From positions 649,863,420 to 649,923,419 of the forward strand of contig NC_081405.1 of NCBI RefSeq assembly GCF_030272615.1: a DNA stretch of 60,000 bases, written 5' to 3'. Shown one piece after another: positions 22,718 to 34,697 of the stretch (within the stretch, counting starts at the first letter, position 1; each line of letters starts with the position of its first letter). Source of the stretch: Cryptomeria japonica (taxonomy: Eukaryota; Streptophyta; Pinopsida; Cupressales; Cupressaceae). The notes below the pieces were generated by a model. That model saw only the letters and a program-made list of their open reading frames with translations, had not been told where the DNA came from and searched no databases. The translations under genes were made by a program, and so were the position numbers.

Positions 22718-24365
22718 ATGACTGAAGAACCGCAACAAGTGAACAAACCCAGGTATGTAAGATTGAATCACTCTAAAAGTCAAATAATCGAGAATAAGTA
22801 TCAAAGAGTTATGACAAGAAGAAGACTGACAAATGAAGAGGTATGTTTAATTTCTCAAATTGAACCAGCATCTGTTATTGAGGCATGTGAAGATAAACAT
22901 TGGCTTAAAGCAATGGAAGATGAATTAGAGAAAATTGAAAAGAATAATACATGGACATTGGTTCCCCGGCCTAAAGAAAAAAATGTAATTGGAACTAAAT
23001 GGGTATTTAGAAATAAACTTAATGAAGATGGTAAGGTAATCAGAAACAAATCAAGAATAGTGTGTGAAGGATATTCACAGAAAGAAGGAATTGATTAAAA
23101 TGAAACCTTTGTATCGGTAGCTAGAATTGAGGCAGTCAGGTTATTTCTTGCATTTGCAGCATACAAGAACTATAAATTATATCAGATGGATGTAAAATGT
23201 GCATTTCTAAATGGTGATCTTGAAGAAGAAGTTTACATTGAACAACCTAATGGATTTTCATTGACAAATGATGGAGATATGGTATGCAGGTTAAGGAAAG
23301 CTTTGTATGGATTGAAGCAAGCTCATAGAGCTTGGTATGCTAGATTGGATAAATATCTTTTGAAGCTTGGTTACACTAAAGGTAATTCTAACAACAACTT
23401 ATATTTCAAACTGAGTAATGATGACATCTTGGTTATTGAAGTTTTTGTTGATGATATCATTTATGGAGGAGAAGATGGATTGTGTAAAGACTTTGCTAAA
23501 AAGATGCAGGAAGAATTTGAAATGTCTATGATTGAAGAGATAAAATTATTTTTAGGATTGCAAATTTCATAGACTGATAAAGTTATATTCATATGTCAAA
23601 CAAAATACTTTAAGGAACTATTAAAGAAATTTCATATGGAAAATTCCAAACCGGTAAGTACTCCTATGACTACAATTGATAAATTGACATTGAAAGATGA
23701 TTCAACTCATGTTAATCTGACAAGATATAAGTCTATGATTGGAGGTTTACTGTATTTGGTGCAAACAAGACCTGATATAATGAATGCAATATGTATTGTT
23801 TCAAGATTTCAGAGTAATCCTAAAGAAAATCATGAATCAATAGTGAAAAGGATTTTCCAGTATCTACAAGGCACAACAAATCTTGGTTTATGGTATCCTA
23901 AAGATGAAAATTTTTGATTTATGTGCATACACTGATGTAAATTGGGTAGGAGATGTAGATGATAGAAAGAGCACCACTGGCGGGGCATTCTTTCTTGGTA
24001 GGAGATTGATTTCATGGTTGAGCAAGAAACAAAGTTGTACATCATTATCAACAACAAAATTACAATATGTTGTAGCAACAACTAATTTTACTCAAGTATT
24101 CTGGATTAAGAAAATTTCAAAAGACATAAAGGTAAAATGCAAAGAACCTATAATCATCTATTGTGATAATTCAACAGCAATTGATATATCAAAGAATCCG
24201 GTATTTCACTCTAAGACTAAACATGTTTCTATTAAGTATAATTTTTTGAAAGAGAATGTTGAAGAAAATGAAGTGAGATTGGTTTATGTAAATACTAAAG
24301 AGAAAATTGCAGATATCTTTACTAAGCCTCTACTTAAGGAAACTTTTCAATATCTTAGAGAGTAG
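22718..24365 (+). pseudogene. TE5 reverse transcriptase and RNase H
   Basis: RT runs from HWLKAMEDEL (about 22900) through [30 protein letters not shown] (Pro changed to His) and catalytic FVDDIIYGG near 23450. RNase H starts near 23930 (DVNWVGDVDD), includes SKKQSC and IYCDNSTA, and ends DIFTKPL near 24330. An active-site Glu in the ESEY-like motif is Lys (TTKLQY). A one-base expansion of a T run near 23905 shifts the frame; stops lie at 23096 and 23570. It is in the same subfamily as TE7 and TE12. Confidence 0.9.
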
Positions 24366-24763
24366 CTTGGGGTAATACCCTCACCAGTAGAGACTTAGAT
24401 AGTTGAAGATTGACATCAAACCAGCAAGAAACTAACAAAGAAATCTATTTTCAGATTTTGATGGAGGAGAGCTACTTCTCAGGGGGAGTAGTTGGTTATA
24501 ACATTGATTATTGTAATTGATTATATGAGTTGAGTTATATATTCTAGTATTTCTAATGCTTTGGCATTTGATGTCAAAGGGGGAGAGATATCTATGGAAA
24601 AACAATATCCTTTGGGGAAAGATTATTCATTGGGGGAGAGATTTACTCTCTGCATTTTTTTGATTTTTGGTATTGATCTATTTTGGAGATTGTTGGTTTT
24701 TGGTTTTTGGCATTTATGCTTTGGCACTTAGATGTTTGTCCATCTAGTGTTGCCATCAATGCC
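24366..24763 (+). other. TE5 3' noncoding region with second purine tract
   Basis: Between RNase H and PPT. A second tract at 24559-24591 reads TTTGGCATTTGATGTCAAAG followed by GGGGAGAG, closely echoing the PPT context at 24752-24775. Further purine runs lie near 24480 and 24630. Confidence 0.65.
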
Positions 24764-24775
24764 AAAGGGGGATAT
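24764..24775 (+). other. TE5 polypurine tract
   Basis: AAAGGGGGATAT directly before the TGTTGG of the 3' LTR. Confidence 0.85.
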
Positions 24776-25861
24776 TGTTGGTATTATCAATGTTTTGCAT
24801 TAATTTTGTCATTGATGTCAACACTTATCCTTTTGGAGATCTATGGTTATGTTGAACTAGCACATTGTTGTTCACCGACCTGTTCGGTGACTTATGCATA
24901 GTCACTGGTATAGCTCACCGGCAGGTTATATTGTTCACTGACGTGAAGAATGACTTGTTATCATTTGGAGATCACTTGGTTATGTCAAAGACATGGTTTG
25001 GATATTCGGTTTTGTTATTTTGGTTATTAGTCTAATCAGGTTGACATATTTGTTGTTACCAGCAAATTGGTCTAGGTTATGCACCAGCACACGTTATCTA
25101 TTCCAGATCTGCATGACACGTTATGGAGATGATTTATTGATTGGATATTGTTTTAAATGTATTGAGCCAACATGATGCATCTTATCTTGATTCATTTGTA
25201 ATTGATTTAATTATATTATTCTTAGTGAGCTGACCTACACATTTGGTCTTAGGTTTTGGTATATGTGCAAGATCTCATTTGTGAGATAAATGTAATAAGT
25301 AGAGGAACATGTAATAGGTATATGGTTTTGTGACATGGTATGTGCGAATATTGAAGATCATATGAGCAGACCATAAAGAAGGTTCAAGGAAGGTTTGAAG
25401 GTGATTATTAGAGCTTAACCGATACTGAATCCAACATTGAAGATGCTACTTTGAGCAGTACATTATCATTGGATTTAATCATCCAATGACTCCTATTTTG
25501 TGATTGAGCAATGAGCTCTAAGTGGTTGGCCTTTCTGCATGTGCAGACCCCATTTATGTACACATACTATCTACAGTAGTATCATCTAATTGTGGGTAAG
25601 GTTTCCCACCATGTTTTTTCCCCTTACAAGGTTTCCATATACAAATCTTTGTGTTATGAGTTGTGAATGTTGTTTCTCTTTCTGTTTCATGCATTAAGTT
25701 TCACTGGTATTAATATTAACTACTAATCTGTTAACCGGCATTAAGTTTGGTTTATCGGTAATATGCATCAAGTTTAATTAAGTTATATTTGGGTTGAAAT
25801 TATTAGACAACTGATTCACCCCCCCCCCACCCCCCTCTCAGTTGCCTCTCGGGTCCTAAAA
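24776..25861 (+). repeat. TE5 3' LTR
   Basis: 1086 bp, matching 19158-20180 with small insertions, including a longer C run near 25820. The terminal CA reads AA. Confidence 0.92.
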
Positions 25862-26387
25862 CAAGAAAACTGCATAACACGAAGAATATCACCGATTTAA
25901 CAAAATCACCAAAAACTTGCACAATGATGAATGAAGATCATCAAAACAAATAAGACATAATTAGGAAACACAAGAAAGAACATTAGAAACACCAACAACA
26001 AATGCACCAATACCACTTATCAAATATTCATTGATCAACATCTTAACCTCAAGAATACTCAAACAACAACAACTATCACGAAGAAAATATAACCATCCCA
26101 AACAATCTCCCAAAATCTCAAATCAAGATTTGATCACATTGGAATATACCTAAAGAAATATTGAGCTTTATAAAGCACTGATCAAATAAACAAACTACAA
26201 AACCAGATCATCAAATATAATCAATTAAGCTTCCCGGAACACCAAAATCAATACAAAAGAATATAATGATACTAAAAATACTCTATACACCAAACCATAA
26301 TCCCAATGAACCAATTTGCAATCATCAGAGAATGAATATGTTGACATCAATGACAACAACACATCCTAGCAGTAGCAATGTCCAACA
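25862..26387 (-). repeat. TE4 LTR, right part
   Basis: Resumes after TE5 and aligns from 25949 to window position 1 onward (TE1 LTR). It ends ccaaca at 26387, i.e. TGTTGG in the minus sense. Confidence 0.8.
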
Positions 26388-26533
26388 ATCACCCCATTTA
26401 GCATTGATGGCAACATATGAATGCACCAACATCAACATAAAAAACAATCAATGCAAAGAAAGAAAACATCTCTAACAAATTCTACCAAAGATCAAGCAGA
26501 TAAAATAGTTTTTCACATGCATCTCTCCCCCTT
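26388..26533 (-). other. TE4 PPT and 3' internal tail
   Basis: Minus-sense AAATGGGGTGAT abuts the LTR. A further 140 bp or so matches 462-580 of TE1, including the start of the second purine tract. It stops abruptly at TE6. It shows that a separate element lay to the right of this LTR. Confidence 0.65.
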
Positions 26534-28200
26534 TGTGGTGCAGGTGCATTTGGAAGATCAAAGGACTCAATGAAGCCATTAAAGACTTTTGAAGGTCTTA
26601 GGAATGAAGAGCCAATCAATTATGATGTTTTAAGGTCCATTATGGCCTTTAGTGATGAAAATTTTAATAAGTTTGTAATTTGTCCTAAAGAGCCTGGTAA
26701 GGACCTTAGGACCAACAAAAAGATGTAATAGAATTTTATGGCTTAGGGAGCCTAGAAGAGTTTAGGCAAGTTAAATAAATCATTTCATGACTTTGTGTGT
26801 TAGCAATTAAGAGTATTTGATCAAATTATGTCATTTTGTATATTTGACAAATTTGAATATTTAAAATGCAAAGGCTATGTAGTCTTGGGGGGAAATTAGT
26901 TTTTAGGAGTTTAAAGCCTTAACCATGCAATGTAACCAATATAAAGTGGTTGATATAGTTAGGGAGAAGTTATAAATGGTTGATGTAATGCTTTGTATGA
27001 TAGATAATGCTGGTGTATGGACTGGGACAAGCAATAACAACAAATTCTTGTTTTCTTGCAATTTTTTGGTGTTTTGGCTTATGGTAACTTTGTCTTGAGT
27101 GTGTATTCAAATTACTAATGCATTGAAGAGACCTTGAAAATCTTATTTGTAGGGAATATGCACTGATAATCCATTTGTATCAGACTTTAGAGTAGTTGCA
27201 TTGACTGTTCTAACAAATTTGTGCAATTTGGCATTTGATTTGGTTGATTTACAATGAGAATGGTCATTCCATGATTGTAAAAGGCCTAATATTCATGGGA
27301 TGGAATTCCTATAACATTTACAATAAATTACTAATAGGTTGATGTGCAGATTGGGTGGAGAACCGAGGTGATCACCAAAACAGTGAATGTAAAAGTGGAG
27401 AAATTGCTTGCTAAAGAGCAACAGTAGCAAATCCGCCTTAAGGAGGGGAACATTTTATGATTGACAGTGTTTATACATGTCAAATGAAAGGTGAATCCAT
27501 CATAATTTGGATGGTATGGTTTTTGGAAGAGGGGTATATGAGAAACCCTACTTTTAAGGATTTGTGAGAGGCTAAAACAAAGATTTTGCATCTAAGGAGG
27601 TTAAACCTTGAAAATAATTGAATTTTCCTTGGTTTTGAACTATATTGGATGACTTTTGAGAGTTTGGGAGTCAGGGAGTTAAAAAATTATATATGTCCTT
27701 TGTAAAATTACCATTTTTGGAGTCCAGAAATAGTGCATAGCTACAGGACAACATATAATTTCCAAAGAAACCTTATGAAATATTCTTTTATTTTGAAGAG
27801 AAGCCAAATGGGTGTCTGAATAATCAATTTTTTTGTTTAGTTTTTTGGGAAAGTTGGGAGTGAACAATTCATTTTCCTCGCTAGAGGGATAATTGAGCAA
27901 CTAGGCCTAGAAGGCTAAAAAGAGGCTTTGCACTTAAACAAGTTATTAGGACCACAAAATTAGTTGAAACACCTTATTTTGAGGTAGTATAAATATTACA
28001 TACCTTTGAAATCATTTGGAGAAGTATTGGTTTGCATTTGACCTATTTTAGCCATTTGGGTGCTAGTAGGCCTAGGGGTTTAAACCTTGTATTTCCCTTA
28101 TAAATATCAATGGTTCATTTCTCACACCCTTCCTCTGCATAAGGTAGTTTTAGAGCTTCATTTAGTAGATATTTAAGGAGGAAAACCAACAAATTATAAC
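26534..28200 (+). other. TE6 upstream region (possible LTR and leader)
   Basis: 1.67 kb without a gene I recognise. It may contain the 5' LTR, since it begins TG at the junction with TE4, but with no partner copy in the window its end cannot be placed. I found no standard primer site. Confidence 0.4.
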
Positions 28201-29325
28201 ATGGCACGTAAGAACCAAATGGCAAGAGAGATTAAAGAGTTGAAAGCAACCCTAGAATAGAAGGAAAGAGAGAATAGAGATTAGAGGCAACCAAAGAGAG
28301 GGAAGAAAGACAAATGAGAAGGGAGAGACTTCAATTTTTAGGAAGGATATAAGCCTTAGAGAAAGAAAGAAGAGACCCTATAAAAGAAGAGAATCATGAA
28401 GAAAACAATGAAGGAGAAGAGCAAGCACATGGGAGACATGGAGATGAAGAAGACCCTGAAGAAAGGAGATTCATAAGACTGATTAAGACACTACAAGGTA
28501 CTAGTATGAAGACACAAGTTGATTTTCCAATCTACCAAGGAAAGATGGAGAGTGAAGAAGTGTTTGGTTGGATAGAGGCACTTGAGAACTATTTTGATCT
28601 AGAAGACGTAGATGGAGACAAGAAGGTGAAAATAGAAAAAGCAAGGCTAAGGGGAACAACCCTTACATGATGGACAAGTATTCAAAATGAGAGAGAGGAC
28701 AGGGGATTGAATAAAATCACAGACTGGGAGAGGATGAAGACTATGGTGAGGAATCAATTTTTGCCACCAGACTTGGCAATCTAGATAAAGATGAGGAGAA
28801 ACAACTTGAAACAAAAGGACTTAGATGTAATGTCTTATACTAAACAATTTTCACATCCTGAGCATTAGGGGAGGAGCAGAAGATGAAGATGAGAAGGTGG
28901 CTAGATACATCAATGGCCTAAAGTACAATATTCAAGATGTGATAGGGTTGAATATGCCAAGAACCCTTTGAGAATGCTTTCAATTAGTAGTGAGAGTAGA
29001 AGAGAACTTGAAGAGGTAAAATGAAAGGCAAGGAAATAATAGAGGAGGTGGATTCATGAGAGGAAGAGGAGGAATAAAAAATCAGACCTGGGAGGACAAG
29101 GATAGAGACAAGGGGACTACTTCAGAGCCAAGAGGAGAATACAACCATAGAGGTGGCAAATTTCGAGTAGGAAGAGGAAGTGGAACCTTTCAAGGCAAGT
29201 GTTTTAATTGCAATGAGGTAGGTCATAAATCCTTTAGGTGTCCTAAATGGATTGAATCTGATAAAGGAAAAGAGAGAAGAGTGGGTTTGACACAAGAAGA
29301 AGAGAAGAAGGAAGATGGTGGATGA
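28201..29325 (+). pseudogene. TE6 gag (gypsy type)
   Basis: ATG at 28201, but an in-frame stop follows after 19 codons and frames shift repeatedly. The core block near 28512-28680 reads FPIYQGKMESEEVFGWIEAL, ENYFDLEDV and KKVKIEKARLRG, the classic plant gypsy gag domain, with a stop where the usual WW pair begins. WERMK and FLPPDL follow near 28730-28780. The last open part (29056-29325) is Gly- and Arg-rich with the knuckle CFNCNEVGHKSFRC at about 29200-29241. It would have built the particle and bound RNA. Confidence 0.8.
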
Positions 29326-29361
29326 GTACTAGCATATCCAGAGACAGAGGGAGAATTCCTT

Positions 29362-29685
29362 ATGGTGAGACAAGGTGAGAAAATACAAGAACCAAAGGTG
29401 AACATTTTCAGAACATATTGTTTGAGCAAGGGTGAATTGTGCCAATTGATTATAGATTTTGGTTCACATAGCAATTTGGTTTCAGTTGATATGGTAACTA
29501 AGTTGGGATTGACAATAGTAGATCATCCTAACCCTTATAAGGCCACTTGGGTTGATCAAGGGTTGAATATGGAGGTTAGAAAGAGAGCTCTTGTTAATTT
29601 TTCAATTGATCCCTATCATGATCAGGTAATGTGTGATATCATACCTATGAGTTGTGGACATATCATTTTGGGTAGACCATGGTAA
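29362..29685 (+). pseudogene. TE6 aspartic protease
   Basis: An open stretch of 107 codons with LIIDFGSHSNLVS (active-site D-F-G-S, where families usually have D-S/T-G-S/A) and the closing GHIILGRPW motif near 29660. This is the gypsy retropepsin fold between gag and RT. A stop at 29683 follows, then about 35 codons of linker (GYSNDY, GGLRYRLQPL) before truncation. It is in frame with neither a complete gag nor an RT. Confidence 0.78.
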
Positions 29686-29796
29686 TGGACAAGAAGAACT
29701 CTTCATGATGGCTACTCAAATGACTACATTATGCATCAGGGTGGACTAAGGTATAGGCTACAACCTCTGGATTATAGGAGTAATGAAAAGATGGAC

Positions 29797-30793
29797 CAAA
29801 ACAAACTTAACCAACCAATGCTTAATACCGGTAAACCAGTTTAACATCCTGGTAGACATTTTTAACAGTTCATTGTTATACCGGTAAAGATTAGAGCATG
29901 AAACATAAAGATAAAGTCTCCACAACACATAACACCAATATTTGTATGTGGAAACCCTGTAAGGGGAAAAATCATGGTGGAAACCTTACCCACAATCAAA
30001 TGATACTACTGTAGATAGTAAGTGTACATAAATGGGGTATGCACATGCAGAAAGGCCAAGCACCTAGAGCTCACTGCTCAATCACAAAATGGGAGTCACA
30101 TTGAATACAGTTGGATGGTTAAATCCAATAAGAATGTACTACACAAAATAGCATCTTCATATGATAGATTCAGTTCTGGTGTAGTTCTGATTGTCTTAAC
30201 AAAAACCCTTCTTCAATCTTGAAATGACATCTGCATGTATACCTCTACTTATTATCACATATACGTTCACAAAATCCTTTTTCGCATTCCACACTTGATC
30301 TTAAAAATAAGATTTTACATTTATACCATAACCTAAGACCAATTTTAGTAGGTTGGCTCTACAAGATATTACAATAAAAACATTTTACAAGCAATACAAT
30401 ATCTGATGCAATAACCGATTCAACATGTTGGCATAATGCATTTACAACAATAATTAACCATCTCCATAGCGTGCCATGCTGATCAAGAAAAGATAAACCT
30501 GTCGGTGTAACCTTGGACCTATTTGTCAGTAATAGCAAATATGTGAATGCTAATGTACCAATAAACAAAACTCTAGGACAAAGTATCCACACAATGTCTT
30601 TGACATAACCAAGTGTTTTCCTTATCATTCCAAGTGCTGGTGATCATTATATCTTGTCAATGTACTAGATATCAGTGATTGTGCATGAGTCACTTGCTTG
30701 ACGGTGAATGTTGTTGATTCTCCAAAGTGCTAGAGTTGATAAGTGTTTAGTAGGTGTTGACATCAATGACAAAACCATACCAAAATACCAACA
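29797..30793 (-). repeat. TE7 3' LTR (outer end missing)
   Basis: Matches 41400-42457 but lacks about the first 65 bp, because the junction with TE6 falls there. Confidence 0.9.
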
Positions 30794-30805
30794 ATCTCCC
30801 CCTTT
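30794..30805 (-). other. TE7 polypurine tract
   Basis: Minus-sense AAAGGGGGAGAT. The last two bases (AT) lie between the G run and the TGTTGG LTR start; they matter for the circle-junction argument. Confidence 0.88.
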
Positions 30806-31168
30806 GGCATTGATGGAAACACGAGATGGAAACACCTTTAAAGTGCCAAAATAGAAATGCCAAATACCAAAAACCAACAATCCCCAAAAAGAGGTCATAA
30901 CCAGAAATCAAAATACAAATACAAAGAGTAATAATCTCTCTCAAACAACAATCTCTCCCCTTGGGAGAAACATGTGCTTTCCTTGTGTTTTTCCATACCA
31001 ATCTCTCCCCCTTTGACATCAAATGCCAAATTTCTTACCAAGCTAAGTTCATATATAAAATACCAATCAATTTAGTATACCAACTGCTCCCCCTAAGAGG
31101 TAGCTTCCCATCAAAGCCAGAAAAAATTTCTTTGTTAGTTCTGTCGGTTGATGACAATCATCAACTTC
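30806..31168 (-). other. TE7 3' noncoding region with second purine tract
   Basis: No coding. A second PPT-like tract at 31001-31030 (minus: TTTGGCATTTGATGTCAAAG, then GGGGAGAG), with a weaker purine run at 30948-30965. Confidence 0.65.
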
Positions 31169-32287
31169 CTAAGTCTCTACTGGTGCGGGTATGACCCCAA
31201 CCTGATTTATGAGATATTCAAAATTCTCCTTAGGCAGAGGTTTAGTAAAGATATCTGCAATCTGCTCTTTATTATTCACATAAACTAGTTTTATTTCCTT
31301 TGCTTCAACATTTTCACTTAGAAATTTCAGTTTGATAGAAACATGTATGGTTTTAGAATGTAATACTGGATTCTTAGATATATCAATTGTTGTAGTATTA
31401 TCACAATAGATAGTAATAGGTTCTTTGCATTTTACCTTTATGTCTTTCAACATTTGCTTGAGCCATAGTACCTATGTATAGTTAGTTGCTACAACAACAT
31501 ATTTTGATTCTGCTGTTGATAAAGATGTACAACTTTGTTTTTTACTCAACCAAGAAACTAGTCTGTTTCCAAGAAAGAATGCTCCACCAGTGGTGCTTTT
31601 TATATCATCCACATCTCCTACCCAATTTGTGTCTATGTATGCACAAAATTCAAAGTTTTCATCTCTAGGATACCATAATCCAAGATTTATAGTACCTTGT
31701 AAGTACCGAAAAATCCTTTTTATTGCTGATTCATGATTTTCTCTAGGACTACTTTGAAATCTTGAAACAATACATACTGCATTCATAATATCAGGTCTGG
31801 TTTGTGTCAAATATAGTAAACCTCCTATCATAGATTTGTATCTAGTTGGATTAACAGGTGTACATTCATCCCTTAGTGATAGTTTGTCATTTGTTGTCCT
31901 AGGTGTGCTTACCGGTTTAGAGTTTTCCATCCCAATTTTCTTTAGTAACTCTTTTAAGTATTTGGATTGACTCAAGAATATACCTTTATTAGTCTGTGAA
32001 AGCTACAATCCTAAAAAGAATTTTATTTCTCCAATCATAGACAATTCAAACTCTTGTTGCATTTTAAGAAAAAATTCTTTACATAATCCATCTTCTCCTC
32101 CAAAGATTATATCATCAACAAATACTTCTATAACCAAGATGTCATCATTAGTAACTTTATAGTATAAATTGTTGTCTACGTTACCTTTAGAAAAACCAAT
32201 CTTCAAAAGATACTTATCCAATCTTGCATACCAAGCTCTTGGAGCTTGTTTCAATCCATACAAAGCTTTTCTTAACCTGCAAACCAT
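31169..32287 (-). pseudogene. TE7 RT C-terminus and RNase H
   Basis: Starts at the TE8 insertion with MVCRLRKALYGLKQAPRAWY, then FVDDIIFGG (near 32100), all intact. The RT-RNase H linker MENSKPVSTP lies near 31925. RNase H has DTNWVGDVDD, SKKQSC, AESKYV and IYCDNTT, and ends DIFTKPLPKE near 31240. Stops at 32003 and 31472 break one frame. After accounting for TE8 the frame matches gag and integrase. Confidence 0.9.
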
Positions 32288-32292
32288 ATATT

Positions 32293-33186
32293 TGTAAGGA
32301 AGTTAAGTAGCGAAAACAACTTCCTACACTAACCTTGAGAGGAGGGTAATGCAAAATTTTTTCAGATCGTTACAACAGTTACAGAAAATAGAAATAGATA
32401 TAATAGCATTCATACCACAACACAGTGATTTACGTGGGGAAAGCCCTTTTGGGAGAAAAACCCCACACTCCAAAAGCAGCTCAATATTTTATTTAGCAAT
32501 CAAAAATAGATTACAACATACTTGCAGAGCAAGCTCTTCGTAGGAGTACCACTAATTAGAGATTCAGAGGCAACTCAATAGCCATAAGACTCTTACACCC
32601 AACCTCTATCTCACACACCTCATAAATAGGAGATACAATACAAGAAACCGTCAAATGGTATTACAAAACCATGGGCTAAAACCACCCAATAAGGTGTAGC
32701 CAATCTTATCTCCCTTCTAGATGCCCTATGACATGTTAAAGCACACATCAACACGTGTCGCTCTCTTTTACAGCTCATTTATGTATCCGATACAAATTAT
32801 TTTTCCTATTTCAGGAGTACAAACTTCTGGAGGCCATAACTTGAGAACCAGGTGTCCGATTGACGGACTGTTTGAAGCGCCAGAAAGCTCGCGAAGTGCT
32901 CTATCACCTTGTAATTGGCTGTGTCGATTATGACCACTTTTTAGGGCGTTTCGGAGCCTCTAAAGCCCCCAAAATTAAGTTTAAACATTTTATCGCACCC
33001 CTCCAAGATGAAAACTTCAATATCTTCAAAACTAGCTGTGACCTTGTGACGCAACTTTACCGGAATACTTATCTAGCCAACCAAAAGCTTCAGGGAGAGT
33101 TTCACACCATTTCATGTTCAAATGAAAACTTACTATAAATAGTAACCTCGCATAAATGCAAGGTTGAGACACCACTTTTCCCAACA
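32293..33186 (-). repeat. TE8 3' LTR
   Basis: 894 bp, TG..CA. It matches the other LTR with scattered, mostly transition differences, a few percent by eye. Confidence 0.95.
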
Positions 33187-33197
33187 AATCTCCCACT
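33187..33197 (-). other. TE8 polypurine tract
   Basis: Minus-sense AGTGGGAGATT directly before the LTR. There is no second tract of the TE7 kind upstream. Confidence 0.75.
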
Positions 33198-33242
33198 TGT
33201 CGAACACCTTGCAGGAGCGGAAGGGAATGTCAACACAATGAA

Positions 33243-34697
33243 TCAATTGCTAGGGGCCATAAGGCCCATAGACTCTGAAGACCATCTAAATTTCTCTGTG
33301 CTCACAACCTTAGTTAAAGCATCTGCAACATTCATCAAAGTTTCCACCTTAACCAGCTTCACCCTACCATCTTCGACCATATCTCTAACAAAATGATACT
33401 GAACATCAATATGTTTGGTCCGAGCATGAAATGTCGGGTTCTTAGCTAGGCTAATTGCAGTCTGACTGTCACAGTAAACTGTCACTGTACCTTGTTTTAT
33501 TCCAATATCCGAACATAGTCTCTTAAGACAAATGGCTTCTTTACAAGCATGAGTAGCTACCATATACTCTGCTTCAGTAGTGGATAAAGCAACCATAGCC
33601 TATCGCTTACTCATCCAACTAATTGCACCACCAAACAATGTAAACACATAAGCACTGGTGGATCTTCTGCTATCAATATCACCTGCCCAATCTGAATCCA
33701 CATAACCATGGATATCAAGGGAAGTCATGTCTCCAACTGAATTACCATGATAACACAAAAAATACTCTGAAGTACCCTTCAAATATCTGAAGACTCTTTT
33801 GACTGCATCCCAATGAACTCTACCAGGATTAGACATATATCTAGAAAGTACTCCCATTGCTTGGGCAATGTCTGGTCTAGTACAGACCATAGCATACATC
33901 AAGCTTCCAACCGCACTCTGGTAAGGCACTCTGCTCATGTCTTCCATCTCTAATGGGGATGTAGGACAATCTGAAACAGATAGTTTCGTTCCAACTGTAA
34001 AAGGAACACTCAATGGTCTACAATTCTGCATGTTGAACCTCTGTAACACTGAATTCACATACTTACTCTGGCCTAGCCATATCTTTCTATTCACCCTATC
34101 TCTTCTAATTTACATCCCAAGAATGTGCTTTGCTGCACCAAGATCTTTCATTTCAAATTTAGCAGCGAGCTGAGACTTCAGTTCTTTAATCATACCTTTC
34201 CCTTTACCAATGAATAACATATCATCAACATACAATGCAATGAATAAGAAATGATCACCATCAGATTTATAATAAACACAGTGATCTGATTTAGAACGTT
34301 CAAATCCCAAACTCAACACATATGTATCAAATTTCTGGTACCACATCCTAGGACTTTGTTTGAGGCCATACAAAGATTTCTTCAATTTATAGACCAAATT
34401 ACTTTTGCCTTTCACTACATAGTGCTCCGGCTGTGTCATATAAATATCTTCCTCCAAATCACCATGAAGGAAAGCAGTTTTCACATGCATTTGCTCAACC
34501 TCTAAATCATAAGCAATAGCAATAGAAAGCAAAAATCTAATGGATGTCATTTTTGCAATAGGAGAAAATATCTCACCGTAATCAACACCCTCAACCTGAG
34601 AGTAGCCTTTTGCAACCAACCTTGTTTTATACTTCTCAATGCTTCCATCTGAACCAATCTTTTTCTTGAACACCCATTTACAACCAACAAGTTTTCA
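33243..34697 (-). pseudogene. TE8 reverse transcriptase and RNase H
   Basis: RT reads from GCKWVFKKK (near 34680) through [20 protein letters not shown] and the catalytic YVDDMLF near 34215. RNase H has DSDWAGDIDSRRST near 33675, TEAEYM near 33555 and VYCDSQTA near 33475, and ends with VADALTK near 33300 and a stop at 33243. Internal stops at 34695, 34110 and 33600 are the only breaks. All active-site acids I can place are present. The enzyme would make cDNA in the particle; here it cannot be translated through. Confidence 0.92.

Larger units (their letters stand above)
19158..25861 (+). mobile_element. TE5: Ty1/copia element, plus strand, inside TE4
   Basis: A 6704-bp element with LTRs 19158-20180 and 24776-25861 and a perfect 5-bp target duplication caaga (19153-19157 and 25862-25866). 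The right LTR ends AA where CA is expected. The order PBS, gag, protease, integrase, RT, RNase H, PPT is complete. Its LTR is the same family as TE7 and TE12 but in opposite orientation. There are two frameshifts (20497-20640 and about 23905) and many stops, and catalytic residues are lost in protease, integrase and RNase H. Confidence 0.95.
26534..29794 (+). mobile_element. TE6: 5' part of a Ty3/gypsy element
   Basis: Plus-strand gag core, zinc knuckle and aspartic protease in gypsy order, then truncation at about 29794 before any RT. The left boundary falls where TE4 homology ends, at TGTGGTGC. No PBS or second LTR is recognised. The right side meets the truncated LTR of TE7, so both were cut at this junction. 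Confidence 0.7.
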
